In this document: piece after piece, positions 35,870-44,812 of the stretch | Layout of the letters: the number at the start of each line of letters is the position of its first letter | Position numbering within the stretch: position 1 is the first letter of the stretch | From: Holtiella tumoricola | GTDB lineage: Bacteria > Bacillota > Clostridia > Lachnospirales > Cellulosilyticaceae | Assembly (NCBI RefSeq): GCF_027857615.1 | Contig: NZ_JAQIFT010000010.1 | Coordinates: forward strand, 92,430 to 156,429 | Direction of reading: 5' to 3' | Length of the DNA: 64,000 bases | The notes under the pieces: model-generated | Seen by the model: the letters and a program-made list of their open reading frames with translations, nothing else | Databases searched by the model: none | What the model was told of the DNA's origin: nothing | Translations under genes and position numbers: made by a program

Positions 35870-36459
35870 ACCGCATTCCTCCTTTTCGCTTTACTGCATA
35901 AGTTACTAATTCCTCTTATAATCATAGGTATACCTTTACCTACTACTACATACATAAGTACACCTGATAATATGCCTATACCAAGAAGTGTACATGCTGC
36001 GCCAAGAAAAACTGCACCTGTTGCTGGCTGAACAAATAATGCCCCAATTCCTACTACGCCACAAATCAAAGATGTTCCTAACATTACAATTGCTACTAAA
36101 CACCCTGAAAAAATTAAAGCAATCATTGTTACAACTGCTGCAAATCCTACTGCTGCAATTGCTATTGCAAGTGGAAATGCAATTGGGCTAGCAAATAATG
36201 CTACTATAACAATCCAAAGCGCTTGAAAACTTTGTTTTGGTTTCATGGATTTTACTTCTGCTTCTTTTACTACGAAATCAGCCAGCAATTGTTTAGCTAT
36301 TTGAGCTGGGTTCCCTAATGCAGCTATAGCTTCTTGCTCATGCTCTACACCAGCTTCTTCTAAGTATTCTTCATAATATTGCATTGCTGATTCGCGTTCT
36401 TCCAATGGTAACTTATATAAATTTTGTTCTAGGATTCTTAGAAATTCTTCTTTATTCAT
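35863..36459 (-). CDS. DUF1700 membrane protein
   Basis: 198 residues. The soluble N-terminal part has the DUF1700 signature (FLRILEQNLYKLPLEERESAMQYYEEYLEEAG, then EQEAIAALGNPAQIAKQLL). It is followed by about four transmembrane helices (about 78-175) rich in Ala, Val and Gly. It lies between the PadR regulator and the DUF4097 protein, overlapping both by 7-8 nt, so all three should be made together. It probably acts at the cytoplasmic membrane with the DUF4097 protein. Confidence 0.88.
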   Translation of the reverse strand: MNKEEFLRILEQNLYKLPLEERESAMQYYEEYLEEAGVEHEQEAIAALGNPAQIAKQLLADFVVKEAEVKSMKPKQSFQALWIVIVALFASPIAFPLAIAIAAVGFAAVVTMIALIFSGCLVAIVMLGTSLICGVVGIGALFVQPATGAVFLGAACTLLGIGILSGVLMYVVVGKGIPMIIRGISNLCSKAKRRNAVC

Positions 36460-36772
36460 TATTATTTCCTCCCATCAATACCCTATCTACTTTATCTTTG
36501 TACATTGTCCATTCTTCTAAAAAGGCATCGTACTTTGCATGCCCTAATTCTGTTATTTGATAATACCTTCTATTTCGCCCTTGATAAGGTTCATCATATG
36601 TGCATAAACATCCTTCTTTTTGTAACCTTCTAAGTACTGGATATAATGTTGACTCTGATATTTCTAATGCTTCTCTTACCTCTTGTGTGAGTCTATAACC
36701 ATATACGTCCCCTTTACGTACTACAGCTAATACACAAGCATCTAGCAAACTACCACTTAATGGAATTGCCAC
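36452..36772 (-). CDS. PadR-family transcriptional regulator
   Basis: 106 residues starting with GTG at 36772 (GAGGAGG eight bases upstream). The winged helix has DACVLAVVRKGDVYGYRLTQ, SESTLYPVLRRLQKEG and the wing GRNRRYYQITELG, all PadR hallmarks. The protein is short, with only one C-terminal dimerisation helix (subfamily 2). It is first in the operon and probably represses it. A dyad sits in the spacer of the promoter just upstream. Confidence 0.9.
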   Translation of the reverse strand: MAIPLSGSLLDACVLAVVRKGDVYGYRLTQEVREALEISESTLYPVLRRLQKEGCLCTYDEPYQGRNRRYYQITELGHAKYDAFLEEWTMYKDKVDRVLMGGNNNE

Positions 36773-36828
36773 AAATACTACCTCCTCTTTAGTCCCTATA
36801 AACCGTCTTATATTATTAATTCTTCAAT

Positions 36829-36857
36829 ATTATATGATGTATAATATCATAAGTCAA
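36829..36857 (-). promoter_or_regulatory. Promoter and candidate operator of the padR operon
   Basis: -35 TTGACT (36852-36857), a 17-nt spacer and -10 TATAAT (36829-36834) give a near-consensus promoter. The inverted pair TATGAT/ATCATA (36833-36838 and 36846-36851) lies inside the spacer and is a natural PadR target. Confidence 0.75.
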
Positions 36858-36889
36858 CTTATATCTAATATTTTTCTAATAATTAAAAT

Positions 36890-36946
36890 AAGAAAAGGCT
36901 ATTACAGAAAATATAATCTAAATCCCTGTAATAACCTTTTCTTTTC
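36890..36946 (-). terminator. Terminator of the 2H phosphoesterase gene
   Basis: AAGAAAAGGCTATTACAG pairs with CTGTAATAACCTTTTCTT. It lies just past the stop at 36953. Confidence 0.85.
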
Positions 36947-36952
36947 TCTCTT

Positions 36953-37483
36953 CTATTTTGATATATGATAGGCTTTATGAACTACCCATTTATGTTCTTC
37001 CCATTTATATAAAGTTATGTTATCAAAACTACATTCAAATTGGCAAGGGTATTGATGAACATAATCCCATAACTTAGAGTAAATAGGTTGAATTTTCTTA
37101 GATGAAACTGTTACATGAAAGACCTTATCCTTACCATCCTTTTTATCAAATGTTAGATAAGGTAACTCTTCTAGTGTATCAATTAACCTATCATGTAATG
37201 CTTTTCCCTCTTTAGACATGACTACATCCATATAAATAACACGATCATCAAAGTGATTATATCCTTCTAATCTAAATGGTGCTGCCTTTTCATGCTTACA
37301 AAATTGTTCCAGCTTCATATCTAAATCATTTGGAATGCCATCATATTCAAAAGGTGCCTTAATAGTAAAATGAGCTGGTAAGGTAGATGATTTTGCTCCT
37401 AACTTTTCATATACTTCTTTTCGAAGTTGATTATTAAATCTCCCCCCTTCCCCTCCTACTTCACATACAATAACATATCTCAT
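36953..37483 (-). CDS. 2'-5' RNA ligase / 2H phosphoesterase-family protein
   Basis: 176 residues. The two catalytic HxT motifs of the 2H superfamily are HFTIKAPF (about residue 38) and HVTVSSK (about residue 123). The spacing is normal for the family. Members open cyclic phosphodiesters or ligate RNA ends; the in vivo substrate in clostridia is not known. It is monocistronic, with its own terminator. GGAGGAAAAAG precedes the start. Confidence 0.87.
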   Translation of the reverse strand: MRYVIVCEVGGEGGRFNNQLRKEVYEKLGAKSSTLPAHFTIKAPFEYDGIPNDLDMKLEQFCKHEKAAPFRLEGYNHFDDRVIYMDVVMSKEGKALHDRLIDTLEELPYLTFDKKDGKDKVFHVTVSSKKIQPIYSKLWDYVHQYPCQFECSFDNITLYKWEEHKWVVHKAYHISK

Positions 37484-37555
37484 TCTTTTTCCTCCTTATT
37501 TTGTCACAGCATTGCCATCAATAATTTATAAAATTGTCCTATTGGTTCCTTATAA

Positions 37556-37604
37556 AAAAAGAGAACTAGGTTCCTCACTTTAATGATTTCCCTAGTCCTT
37601 TATT
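37556..37604 (-). terminator. Terminator of the phosphohexomutase gene
   Basis: On the minus strand GACTAGG pairs with CCTAGTTC and is followed by TCTTTTTTTAT. It lies about 20 bp beyond the stop. Confidence 0.7.
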
Positions 37605-37609
37605 TTTAT

Positions 37610-39331
37610 TTAATTTACACCTATAACTGCTAAAACTTGTTTTTTGAAATTATTAAGTACTACATTTGCATCTTCTAAATCTTTACCAATGATTGAAAGG
37701 TAAATTTTCATTTTTGGTTCTGTTCCTGAAGGTCTTACAACAAACCAGTTACCATCTTCTAAAATAAATTTCATAACATTCGAAGTTGGTAAATAAATTG
37801 TTTCTTGTGTTCCTTCTAAGCAGTTATATCTTGTAGAAAGTTTATAATCTTCTACAGTTGCTATTTTCACACCATTTACATCTACTGGTGTATTGTCACG
37901 AAGTGCACTTAAGATAGCAGCTATTTTTTCTTGTCCATCTTTTCCTTCCATTTCTACTGAAATGAGGTCTTCTCTATAGTAACCATATTGTTGGAATAAG
38001 TCTTCAAGCGCTTCGTAAAGATTTTTGCCTTGCTCTTTATAGTAAAGTGCCATCTCTGCAATAAGAACAGAAGCAATAACAGCATCTTTATCACGTACAA
38101 ACTCACCTGATAAATAACCATAGCTTTCTTCATATCCAAATACAAAATTATTTGCACCTGTTTCTCCAAACTCTTTAATCTTTTCCCCAATATATTTAAA
38201 GCCTGTTAAAACGTCCATAACTTGTGTTCCATAATGAGCAGCAATAGGTTTTACCATATCTGAAGTTACAATTGTTTTAACAATAGTATCTTGTTCACTT
38301 AAAAGCCCCATCTCACGACGTGCATTTAAGATGTAATCGCTTAAAAGAATACCTACTTGGTTTCCTGTTAATACTTTATAGCTTGTTGCACTTTCTTTTA
38401 CTACAACCCCAATACGGTCACAGTCTGGATCAGTACCAAAAATTAAATCTGGCTCTGTTTGTTTTGCCATTTCAATAGCAAGTTCAAATACTGCTTTATC
38501 TTCTGGATTTGGGTATGGTGCTGTTGGGAAGTTACCATCTGGTAATTCTTGTTCTTTTACAACATCTACTTGTTCATAGCCTAATTTTTTAAGCATTGTA
38601 CGTACTGGAATATTACCACTACCATGTATTGGTGTATAAATGATTTTAAGCCCTGAAGCTTTTTCTTTAATAAGGTCTTTACGGATGCATAAAGTTGCTA
38701 CCTTATTGTAATAAGCTTTATCTACTTCTTCTGTTATGTATTCGAGTAAACCTTTTTCTTCTGCTTCTTTTAAGCACATTGTATGTACACCATCAAATAC
38801 ATCTGTTTCATCAATAAAGTTTAAAATTTCTTTTGCTACTTCATCTGTGATTTGTCCACCATCATTACCATATACTTTATATCCATTATAAATTTTAGGA
38901 TTATGAGATGCTGTAATAACGATACCTGCATCAGTTTCTAAATGTCTTACAGTGTATGAAAGCATTGGTGTTGGTCTTAATGATGGATAAAGAAATACTT
39001 TCACCCCATTCGCAGCAAGTACACTAGCTGCTGTATCTGCAAATTCCTTACTCATATTTCTTGAATCGTAGGCAATTGCTATACTTGGTTGCTTTTTATG
39101 TTTTAATAAATATGTAGCTAATCCTTGAGTTGCTTTTCCTACTGTATGTACGTTCATACGGTTGCTACCTGCAGCAATTTTACCACGTAAACCGCCTGTA
39201 CCAAATTCAAGATTTTTATAAAATCTATCTTCTATTTCCTTTTCATCAGTTAGTTGCTCTAATTCAGCTTTTAAACCTGCTTCCACTTTTTCTTCTGTAA
39301 GCCATCTATTGTACCCTTGTTTAAAATCCAT
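37610..39331 (-). CDS. pgcA: Phospho-sugar mutase (phosphoglucomutase type)
   Basis: 573 residues, the length of PgcA/PgmB-type alpha-phosphohexomutases. The phosphoserine loop is ITASHNPKIYNGYKVYG, the metal-binding loop is FGTDPDCDRIGV, the sugar-binding loop is VFGYEESYGYLSG and the phosphate-binding loop is RPSGTEPKMKIY. It converts glucose-1-phosphate and glucose-6-phosphate and links sugar uptake with wall and glycogen precursors. It is monocistronic. The symbol follows the Bacillus homologue and is not proof of identical specificity. Confidence 0.93.
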   Translation of the reverse strand: MDFKQGYNRWLTEEKVEAGLKAELEQLTDEKEIEDRFYKNLEFGTGGLRGKIAAGSNRMNVHTVGKATQGLATYLLKHKKQPSIAIAYDSRNMSKEFADTAASVLAANGVKVFLYPSLRPTPMLSYTVRHLETDAGIVITASHNPKIYNGYKVYGNDGGQITDEVAKEILNFIDETDVFDGVHTMCLKEAEEKGLLEYITEEVDKAYYNKVATLCIRKDLIKEKASGLKIIYTPIHGSGNIPVRTMLKKLGYEQVDVVKEQELPDGNFPTAPYPNPEDKAVFELAIEMAKQTEPDLIFGTDPDCDRIGVVVKESATSYKVLTGNQVGILLSDYILNARREMGLLSEQDTIVKTIVTSDMVKPIAAHYGTQVMDVLTGFKYIGEKIKEFGETGANNFVFGYEESYGYLSGEFVRDKDAVIASVLIAEMALYYKEQGKNLYEALEDLFQQYGYYREDLISVEMEGKDGQEKIAAILSALRDNTPVDVNGVKIATVEDYKLSTRYNCLEGTQETIYLPTSNVMKFILEDGNWFVVRPSGTEPKMKIYLSIIGKDLEDANVVLNNFKKQVLAVIGVN

Positions 39332-39608
39332 AGTATGCCCTCCTCATATTTTTTCAACTCTATTATGTCATTTTCTAGTAAAAAAATCTAGTTACAATTT
39401 GATTTGGGTAATGAAATCGTGAGTATTGCCAAAAACTTCCCTCTAAAAGGGATATGAATTTAATTACAGTATTATATAAATATACTTTTATACATATAAT
39501 TTCTGTATTTTTTATTCAAAAATATTTAATTCTTTATTTTTATCCTATAATATTAATAATAGATTTCCTATTTATTAAGATTACTAAAAAAATATCTATT
39601 GATATAGC

Positions 39609-39650
39609 AAAAAGGAGATTATGAGTGATATCACTCATAATCTCCTTTTT
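39609..39650. terminator. Terminator after tRNA-Glu
   Basis: AAAAGGAGATTATGAGTGA pairs with TCACTCATAATCTCCTTTT, an almost perfect 19-bp stem. It follows the tRNA gene on the minus strand, only 5 bp past its 3' end. Confidence 0.9.
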
Positions 39651-39654
39651 GTTA

Positions 39655-39726
39655 TGACCCATACGGGAATTGAACCCATGATTTCACCGTGAGAGGGTGA
39701 CGTCTTGACCTCTTGACCAATGGGCC
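39655..39726 (-). tRNA. tRNA-Glu (anticodon CTC)
   Basis: A 72-nt cloverleaf. The acceptor stem GGCCCAT pairs with ATGGGTC (one G-T pair) with discriminator A. The anticodon stem TCACC/GGTGA carries the loop CTCTCAC, giving anticodon CTC. The T arm is CATGG-GTTCAAT-TCCCG (one mismatch or G-T). CCA is not encoded. A strong terminator follows directly. CTC reads GAG codons, which are minor in this AT-rich genome, so a TTC isoacceptor should exist elsewhere. Confidence 0.93.
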
Positions 39727-39970
39727 ATGCTTAACTTCTTTACTTATTATAATCCTACCTATAAATAAAATCAATATTTTTTATTATTTTTTATAAAATT
39801 ATTAATAAAATTATTTTAAGACTTTTATAAGTACTCCATACCTTTTCTTCTATATTTTTAAACTAATACCTAATTATTTTTACTTTTGCCATTTTATGTA
39901 ATCCTATTTTATCTATAAATAACTTATGTTATACTTTTATTGTTAAATTTTTATTAAAGGGAGAGACAAC
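39727..39970. other. AT-rich intergenic region before the flavoprotein reductase
   Basis: No gene seen. The sequence is extremely AT-rich and should contain the promoters for the tRNA (leftward) and the flavoprotein (rightward). A GGGAGAG ribosome binding site ends it. Confidence 0.5.
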
Positions 39971-41809
39971 ATGAAGATAAAAAAACTTTTATCACTAGTA
40001 GCTTGCTTAGGTTTATCAGTATCCCTATTAGCTGGATGTGCAAATGCACCTTCTGGCACACAAACTGAAATCAAAACTGAGACAACTGAATCATCTGAGG
40101 AAAATATCCTTGAAACAGATGTTATTGTAATTGGTGCTGGTGGTGGCGGATTAAGCGCTGCTATTGAAGCCCATGATGCAGGCGCAAATGTTATTATTGT
40201 TGAGAAAATGCCATTCGTAGGAGGAAATACTGCTCGTGCAACTGGTGGTATTAATGCTGCTGGTACAGCTTTCCAAAAAGAAGCTGGTATTGAAGATACA
40301 GTAGAAGTTCACTTCGCTGATACAATGAAAGGTGGAGAAGAACTTAATGACCCTGAACTTGTTAAGTTTATGACAGAAAATGCAGCTCCAGCTATAGCAT
40401 GGCTTACAGATTTAGGTGCAGACCTTTCTGATGTAGGTTCTTTAGGTGGTGCATCATTTAAGCGTGCTCATAGGCCTACTGGTGGTGCTCCTGTTGGTGA
40501 CCACTTAGTTAATGTACTTTTCCAAAATACAACCAGCCGTAACATTACAACAATGCTTAATACAGAAACTACAGAAGTTATTTATGAAAACGATAAAGTA
40601 ACAGGGATTAAAGCAATTGAAACTGTAAACGGAGAAAAAGTAAATTATACAATTAAAGCAGATGCAGTTATTATTGCTTCTGGTGGTTTTGGTAACAACC
40701 CAGAACTTTATACACAATACCAACCACAATTAGATGGTTTTATTTCAACAAATCAACCTGGTGCAACTGGTGATGGTATTATTCTTGCTGAAGCACTTGG
40801 TGCAGACTTAACAGATATTGAGCAAATTCAGATTCATCCAACAGTACATACAGAAACTGCAGCACTTATTACTGAAGCTGTTCGTGGTAACGGAGCTATC
40901 CTTGTAAATGCCAAAGGTGAGCGTTTCACAGATGAAATGTCCACTCGTGACAAAGTATCTGCTGCTATCTTAGAACAAGAGGGTGGTTCTGCTTACTTAG
41001 TCTTTGATCAAACTGTTCGTGAAAGCTTAAAAGCTATTGAAAAATATGTAGCTCAAGGCCTAACAGTAGAAGGTGAAACACCTGAAGCACTTGCTAGTGC
41101 ACTTAACATGGATGGTACTACACTTAAAACAACCATTGATACATGGAATAAAGCTGTAGAAAGTGGTACAGATTCTGCATTTAATCGTAGTGCAGGCATG
41201 GAAATTCCTTTCACTAAAGCACCTTACTATGCTATTCCTATGGCTCCTGGTGTTCATCATACAATGGGCGGTATCAAAATTAACACTGATGCACAAGTTA
41301 TTAATAAAGAAGGTAATCCAATAAATGGCCTATTTGCTGCTGGTGAAGTAACTGGTGGTGTACATGGTGCTGAACGTTTAGGTGGAAATGCTTTAGCTGA
41401 TATTATCGTATTTGGTCGTGAAGCTGGTACAAATGCTGCTGCACTTGCTAAGTCTGATAATAACTTTATCGGTGCTGCTACTACTTCTACTGAAACAGAT
41501 AAAGCTGACCAACCAAAAATTAATGAAGAAGCTAAACCTCAATATAAAGATGGTACATACCAAGGTGAAGCAACAGGAAATAATGGCAAAATTTCAGTCG
41601 AAGTTACTGTAAAAGATGGTTTCATTGATACAATTGAAGTACTTGAACATCATGAAACATCTACAATCTTTATGTCTATTCAAAATGATTTAATTCCAAG
41701 CATTATCTACAGCCAATCTACAGAAGGTATTGACGCTGTAACAGGTGCTTCTAACTCAAGTTCAGCTGTATTTGAAGCTGTTAATATGGCTTTATCAACT
41801 GCTCAATAA
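39971..41809 (+). CDS. Lipoprotein flavoprotein reductase (fumarate/urocanate reductase family) with FMN-binding domain
   Basis: 612 residues. A lipoprotein signal peptide has lipobox LAGC (Cys at about 23). The FAD-binding domain (about 50-500) has DVIVIGAGGGGLSAAIEA and VIVEKMPFVGGNTARATGG. Active-site positions of the fumarate reductase family are visible: His in QIHPT, Arg in STRD, His in HHTMGGI and Arg in ERLGGNALAD. The C-terminal FMN_bind domain (about 530-612) ends with DAVTGASNSS, the motif flavinylated by ApbE. Electrons would arrive extracytoplasmically and reduce fumarate, urocanate or another enoate. It is monocistronic. Confidence 0.9.
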   Translation: MKIKKLLSLVACLGLSVSLLAGCANAPSGTQTEIKTETTESSEENILETDVIVIGAGGGGLSAAIEAHDAGANVIIVEKMPFVGGNTARATGGINAAGTAFQKEAGIEDTVEVHFADTMKGGEELNDPELVKFMTENAAPAIAWLTDLGADLSDVGSLGGASFKRAHRPTGGAPVGDHLVNVLFQNTTSRNITTMLNTETTEVIYENDKVTGIKAIETVNGEKVNYTIKADAVIIASGGFGNNPELYTQYQPQLDGFISTNQPGATGDGIILAEALGADLTDIEQIQIHPTVHTETAALITEAVRGNGAILVNAKGERFTDEMSTRDKVSAAILEQEGGSAYLVFDQTVRESLKAIEKYVAQGLTVEGETPEALASALNMDGTTLKTTIDTWNKAVESGTDSAFNRSAGMEIPFTKAPYYAIPMAPGVHHTMGGIKINTDAQVINKEGNPINGLFAAGEVTGGVHGAERLGGNALADIIVFGREAGTNAAALAKSDNNFIGAATTSTETDKADQPKINEEAKPQYKDGTYQGEATGNNGKISVEVTVKDGFIDTIEVLEHHETSTIFMSIQNDLIPSIIYSQSTEGIDAVTGASNSSSAVFEAVNMALSTAQ

Positions 41810-41818
41810 TGAATTATG

Positions 41819-41861
41819 AAAAAGGCTATCTAATTAGAATTTACTAATTAAATAGCCTTTT
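41819..41861. terminator. Bidirectional terminator
   Basis: AAAAAGGCTAT..TAATTA pairs with TAATT..ATAGCCTTTT. It separates the flavoprotein gene from the convergent sucrose operon. Confidence 0.82.
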
Positions 41862-41872
41862 CATTTATAATA

Positions 41873-42844
41873 TTATTTTTTTGCTCTAAACTTTATAATT
41901 TCTTCTAATGTTGCATACGATCCAATAGCACCTTTTCCTAATGTACTGTATCCTGCATAATCATTTGCAAAACTTAAGTAGTCTACTAGTTCTTCTTCAT
42001 TAAGTGTTCCTAGTGCTCCTTGATCTACTTGATTATTAAGTAACATAAATAAAAATGCACCAATAAAAGAATCACCTGCTCCTGTCGTATCTACTACATT
42101 CAATTTATTTCCTGGGACATGTGCTTTCTTGTTTCTTGTATAAATTTCAGCACCATCTCCACCTTTTGTATAAATTATGATTTCTCTATTTCCCTTAAAT
42201 AAGTCAGGAAGTGCATCTTCTATTTTGTCAAATCCCGTAATAAATTCAAGTTCCTCGTCTGAAACTTTAATAATATGAGCATAGGGTAAAAATTCTAATA
42301 TTGCTTGTCGGCACGCCTCTTCTGATTCCCATAATGGTAAACGTACATTAGGATCAAAACTTATAATTCCACCATGTGCTAATACACTGTTAATAGCTTT
42401 TTTATGAGCTGATTTCATTGGTGATTCCACTAAATCTACTGAACAAAAATGTAAACCATAGCACTCTTCAAACCATTCTTCTTTAATCTCATTTGCTTCT
42501 AATAACATATCCGCACTTGGATTACGGTAGAAAGAAAAATCTCTATTACCATCTTCTTTTAAGGATACAAATGCAAGTCCTGTGCCTGCTTTATTTGTTC
42601 TTAGAACATACTCACATCCTACACCTGCTTCTTCTAATACCTCTATAATATAGTCTCCAAAGGCATCTTTACCTAATTGAGAAATAAATTTAGCTTCTCC
42701 ACCTAACTTAGAAATTGCTGCACATACATTAGCTGGTGCTCCCCCTGCTACACGTTCAAAACTTACTACTTCTTTTAGTGCACACCCTTTTTGGTTTGGG
42801 ATAAAATCAATTAATGCTTCACCTATAGCAAAGATTTTTTTCAT
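41873..42844 (-). CDS. scrK: Fructokinase (PfkB family)
   Basis: 323 residues. PfkB signature 1 is GGAPANVCAAISKLGG and signature 2 is DTTGAGDSFIGAFLF, containing the catalytic Asp. It phosphorylates the fructose released when sucrose-6-phosphate is split. It is last in the sucrose operon after the RDD gene, with AGGAGAG before the start. Substrate specificity comes from the operon context. Confidence 0.9.
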   Translation of the reverse strand: MKKIFAIGEALIDFIPNQKGCALKEVVSFERVAGGAPANVCAAISKLGGEAKFISQLGKDAFGDYIIEVLEEAGVGCEYVLRTNKAGTGLAFVSLKEDGNRDFSFYRNPSADMLLEANEIKEEWFEECYGLHFCSVDLVESPMKSAHKKAINSVLAHGGIISFDPNVRLPLWESEEACRQAILEFLPYAHIIKVSDEELEFITGFDKIEDALPDLFKGNREIIIYTKGGDGAEIYTRNKKAHVPGNKLNVVDTTGAGDSFIGAFLFMLLNNQVDQGALGTLNEEELVDYLSFANDYAGYSTLGKGAIGSYATLEEIIKFRAKK

Positions 42845-42873
42845 ATTCTACTCTCCTATTTATCTTCTATTTC

Positions 42874-43269
42874 TTATACACGAATAACTCTTGTTCCTGC
42901 AATTAAATCATGTAATGCTTTTCCATCTTCTCTTCTTGCCATTAAAAACTGAGAAACAAGCAGAAATCCAATACCTATTAATGGTATAGCGTACATGATT
43001 TTACTCAGTTCTCTCACTATAAACCTCCACACATTAGGTTGCTTGTAATCTTCTGTGGTAATCTTCATACCCAATAAATATTTACCTAACTGATACCCTC
43101 TACAAAATATAGGTGTAAGAATACTATAAAGTACAAATATCAAACTCATCATAAAAAGCGCCTTATTTGTTTGTACACCTAGTTGTATAAGTACTCCAAG
43201 TCCTAATGCATAGATTGCTATATTATCGAAAAGTACTGCTCCTATTCTACTAATTAATTTAGTTTTCAA
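42874..43269 (-). CDS. RDD-family membrane protein
   Basis: 131 residues with three or four hydrophobic segments. It begins with SRIGAVLFDN (the Arg and Asp of the RDD motif) and has GYQLGKYLLGMKITTED, typical of RDD proteins. The start is TTG at 43269 with a weak GAAGG site, overlapping the end of scrB by 11 nt, so translation is coupled. RDD proteins in general have been proposed to help ion transport. Why one sits in a sucrose operon is unclear. Confidence 0.8.
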   Translation of the reverse strand: MKTKLISRIGAVLFDNIAIYALGLGVLIQLGVQTNKALFMMSLIFVLYSILTPIFCRGYQLGKYLLGMKITTEDYKQPNVWRFIVRELSKIMYAIPLIGIGFLLVSQFLMARREDGKALHDLIAGTRVIRV

Positions 43270-44716
43270 TAGTTATCGCCTTCATTTCCCATAAATTTAA
43301 TTTTCCATTTAGCTCTATTCCTTCAACTTCAATTTGATTTTCTTCTGTACTTGGATAGTAACGTGATGTAAAGACTTCTTCTCCGTCATTTAAAAAAATT
43401 TCAAGTGATGATGTATCTCCAAATATACGGATATTTTTCACTACTTCTATTTGGACACTTCTCTTGTCACGTCCATAACCACATTCATCAAATATTAAAG
43501 AAATTACTTTTTCTTCCGCTTTATATTCAAGAACTGCACCTTTTCTTATAATAATCTTTAAATCCTTTTTAAGCGTTTCTAACATAAGTTCTAATTCAAA
43601 TGTATGAGCTGGTAGCTGAATCTTTGTATTATTTTCCTTTAATTCTAGGCCAACTACTTTACTTCTTAGATTCTTTAACTCTTCTATAGGTTGTTGAATC
43701 AGTTTGCCCTCTTTCATATGAAGTTCACGAGGAATTGTAAGGGCATGTTGCCAACCATGTTCTGTCGTTGGATTGCTATATAGATCATCAATATCAGGTA
43801 ACCCCATCCACCCAATCAAAATACGTCTTCCTTGCTCATCTATAAATGTCTGTGGTGCATAGAAGTCAAATCCTCTATCCATCTCCTCAAAGCCACTTAA
43901 GGCATATTCACTTGTTGTAATATCACCTTCTACAACATAGTAACCACTTTGATAAATATTATTATACTTTATTCCATCAGCTTCAATCCCTTGTGGAGAT
44001 AATAATAAAACTTTTTGTCCATCTAGTTCAAAGAAATCTGGACACTCCCACATATATCCAAACACATCTTCACTTTGAATTTTATTAATAACTTTCCAGA
44101 CTATTTTATCTTCTGATGCAAAGAGTAAGATTTGTCCTCTATCCTTTTTATCTCTTGCCCCTTGAACCATATAGTACATATTATCTTCTTTCCATACTTT
44201 AGGATCGCGTACATGACAAGTCATCTCGCTTCCATAGTCTTCATTTGTCATAAGAAGCTCTTTATGTGTAAAAGTTTTACCATCTTCGCTGACAACCATG
44301 ACTGTATTATGCTCTCTACCTGTCGTGACATAATCATGCTTACCTACTTGTTTCACATTTCCAGTATAGTATAAATACATTTTATTCTCGTCAATTAATG
44401 CTGAACCTGAGTAAACACCATGACAATCAAATGGTTGATCTGCATATAAGGCTGTATTTTCATTTTTCCAGTGTATCATATCTATACTTGTATAGTGCCC
44501 CCAGAATTTTAATCCACCCTTTTCATCAAAAGGCGAGTATTGAAAGAATACATGATATTTTCCTTTAAACTGGCAAAGTCCATTGGGATCATTTAGCCAA
44601 CCTACCTTTGGCATAATGTGAAATTTGAGTGCATAAGAGTCTTTCAAAATTCTCCCTGCTTCTTTTTCTTCTATTATTTGTGTCAATTTTTTTAAGTCTC
44701 TATTTAAAGCATTCAT
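43259..44716 (-). CDS. scrB: Sucrose-6-phosphate hydrolase (GH32)
   Basis: 485 residues from ATG 44716, which follows AGGAG by seven bases. An upstream TTG contains that site. GH32 motifs are WLNDPNGL with the nucleophile Asp, FSPFDE-like, the RDPKVW stabiliser and WECPDFF with the acid/base Glu. The C-terminal beta-sandwich completes the fold. It splits sucrose-6-phosphate into glucose-6-phosphate and fructose in the cytoplasm. It lies downstream of the sucrose PTS permease. Confidence 0.95.
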   Translation of the reverse strand: MNALNRDLKKLTQIIEEKEAGRILKDSYALKFHIMPKVGWLNDPNGLCQFKGKYHVFFQYSPFDEKGGLKFWGHYTSIDMIHWKNENTALYADQPFDCHGVYSGSALIDENKMYLYYTGNVKQVGKHDYVTTGREHNTVMVVSEDGKTFTHKELLMTNEDYGSEMTCHVRDPKVWKEDNMYYMVQGARDKKDRGQILLFASEDKIVWKVINKIQSEDVFGYMWECPDFFELDGQKVLLLSPQGIEADGIKYNNIYQSGYYVVEGDITTSEYALSGFEEMDRGFDFYAPQTFIDEQGRRILIGWMGLPDIDDLYSNPTTEHGWQHALTIPRELHMKEGKLIQQPIEELKNLRSKVVGLELKENNTKIQLPAHTFELELMLETLKKDLKIIIRKGAVLEYKAEEKVISLIFDECGYGRDKRSVQIEVVKNIRIFGDTSSLEIFLNDGEEVFTSRYYPSTEENQIEVEGIELNGKLNLWEMKAITIEN

Positions 44717-44739
44717 GATTATTCTCCTGTTCAACTACA

Positions 44740-44800
44740 AGAAGCTGTCACAAAATACTCCTTCTCTATATGAAATAAAAGTACATTATGACAGCCCTAT
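44740..44800 (-). promoter_or_regulatory. Intergenic hairpin between scrA and scrB
   Basis: GGCTGTCATAATGTACT and AGTATTTTGTGACAGCTT pair with few mismatches around an AT-rich loop. No T-run follows, so it is more likely an mRNA-stabilising or partial attenuation hairpin than a full terminator. Confidence 0.5.
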
Positions 44801-44812
44801 ATATTTAATATC

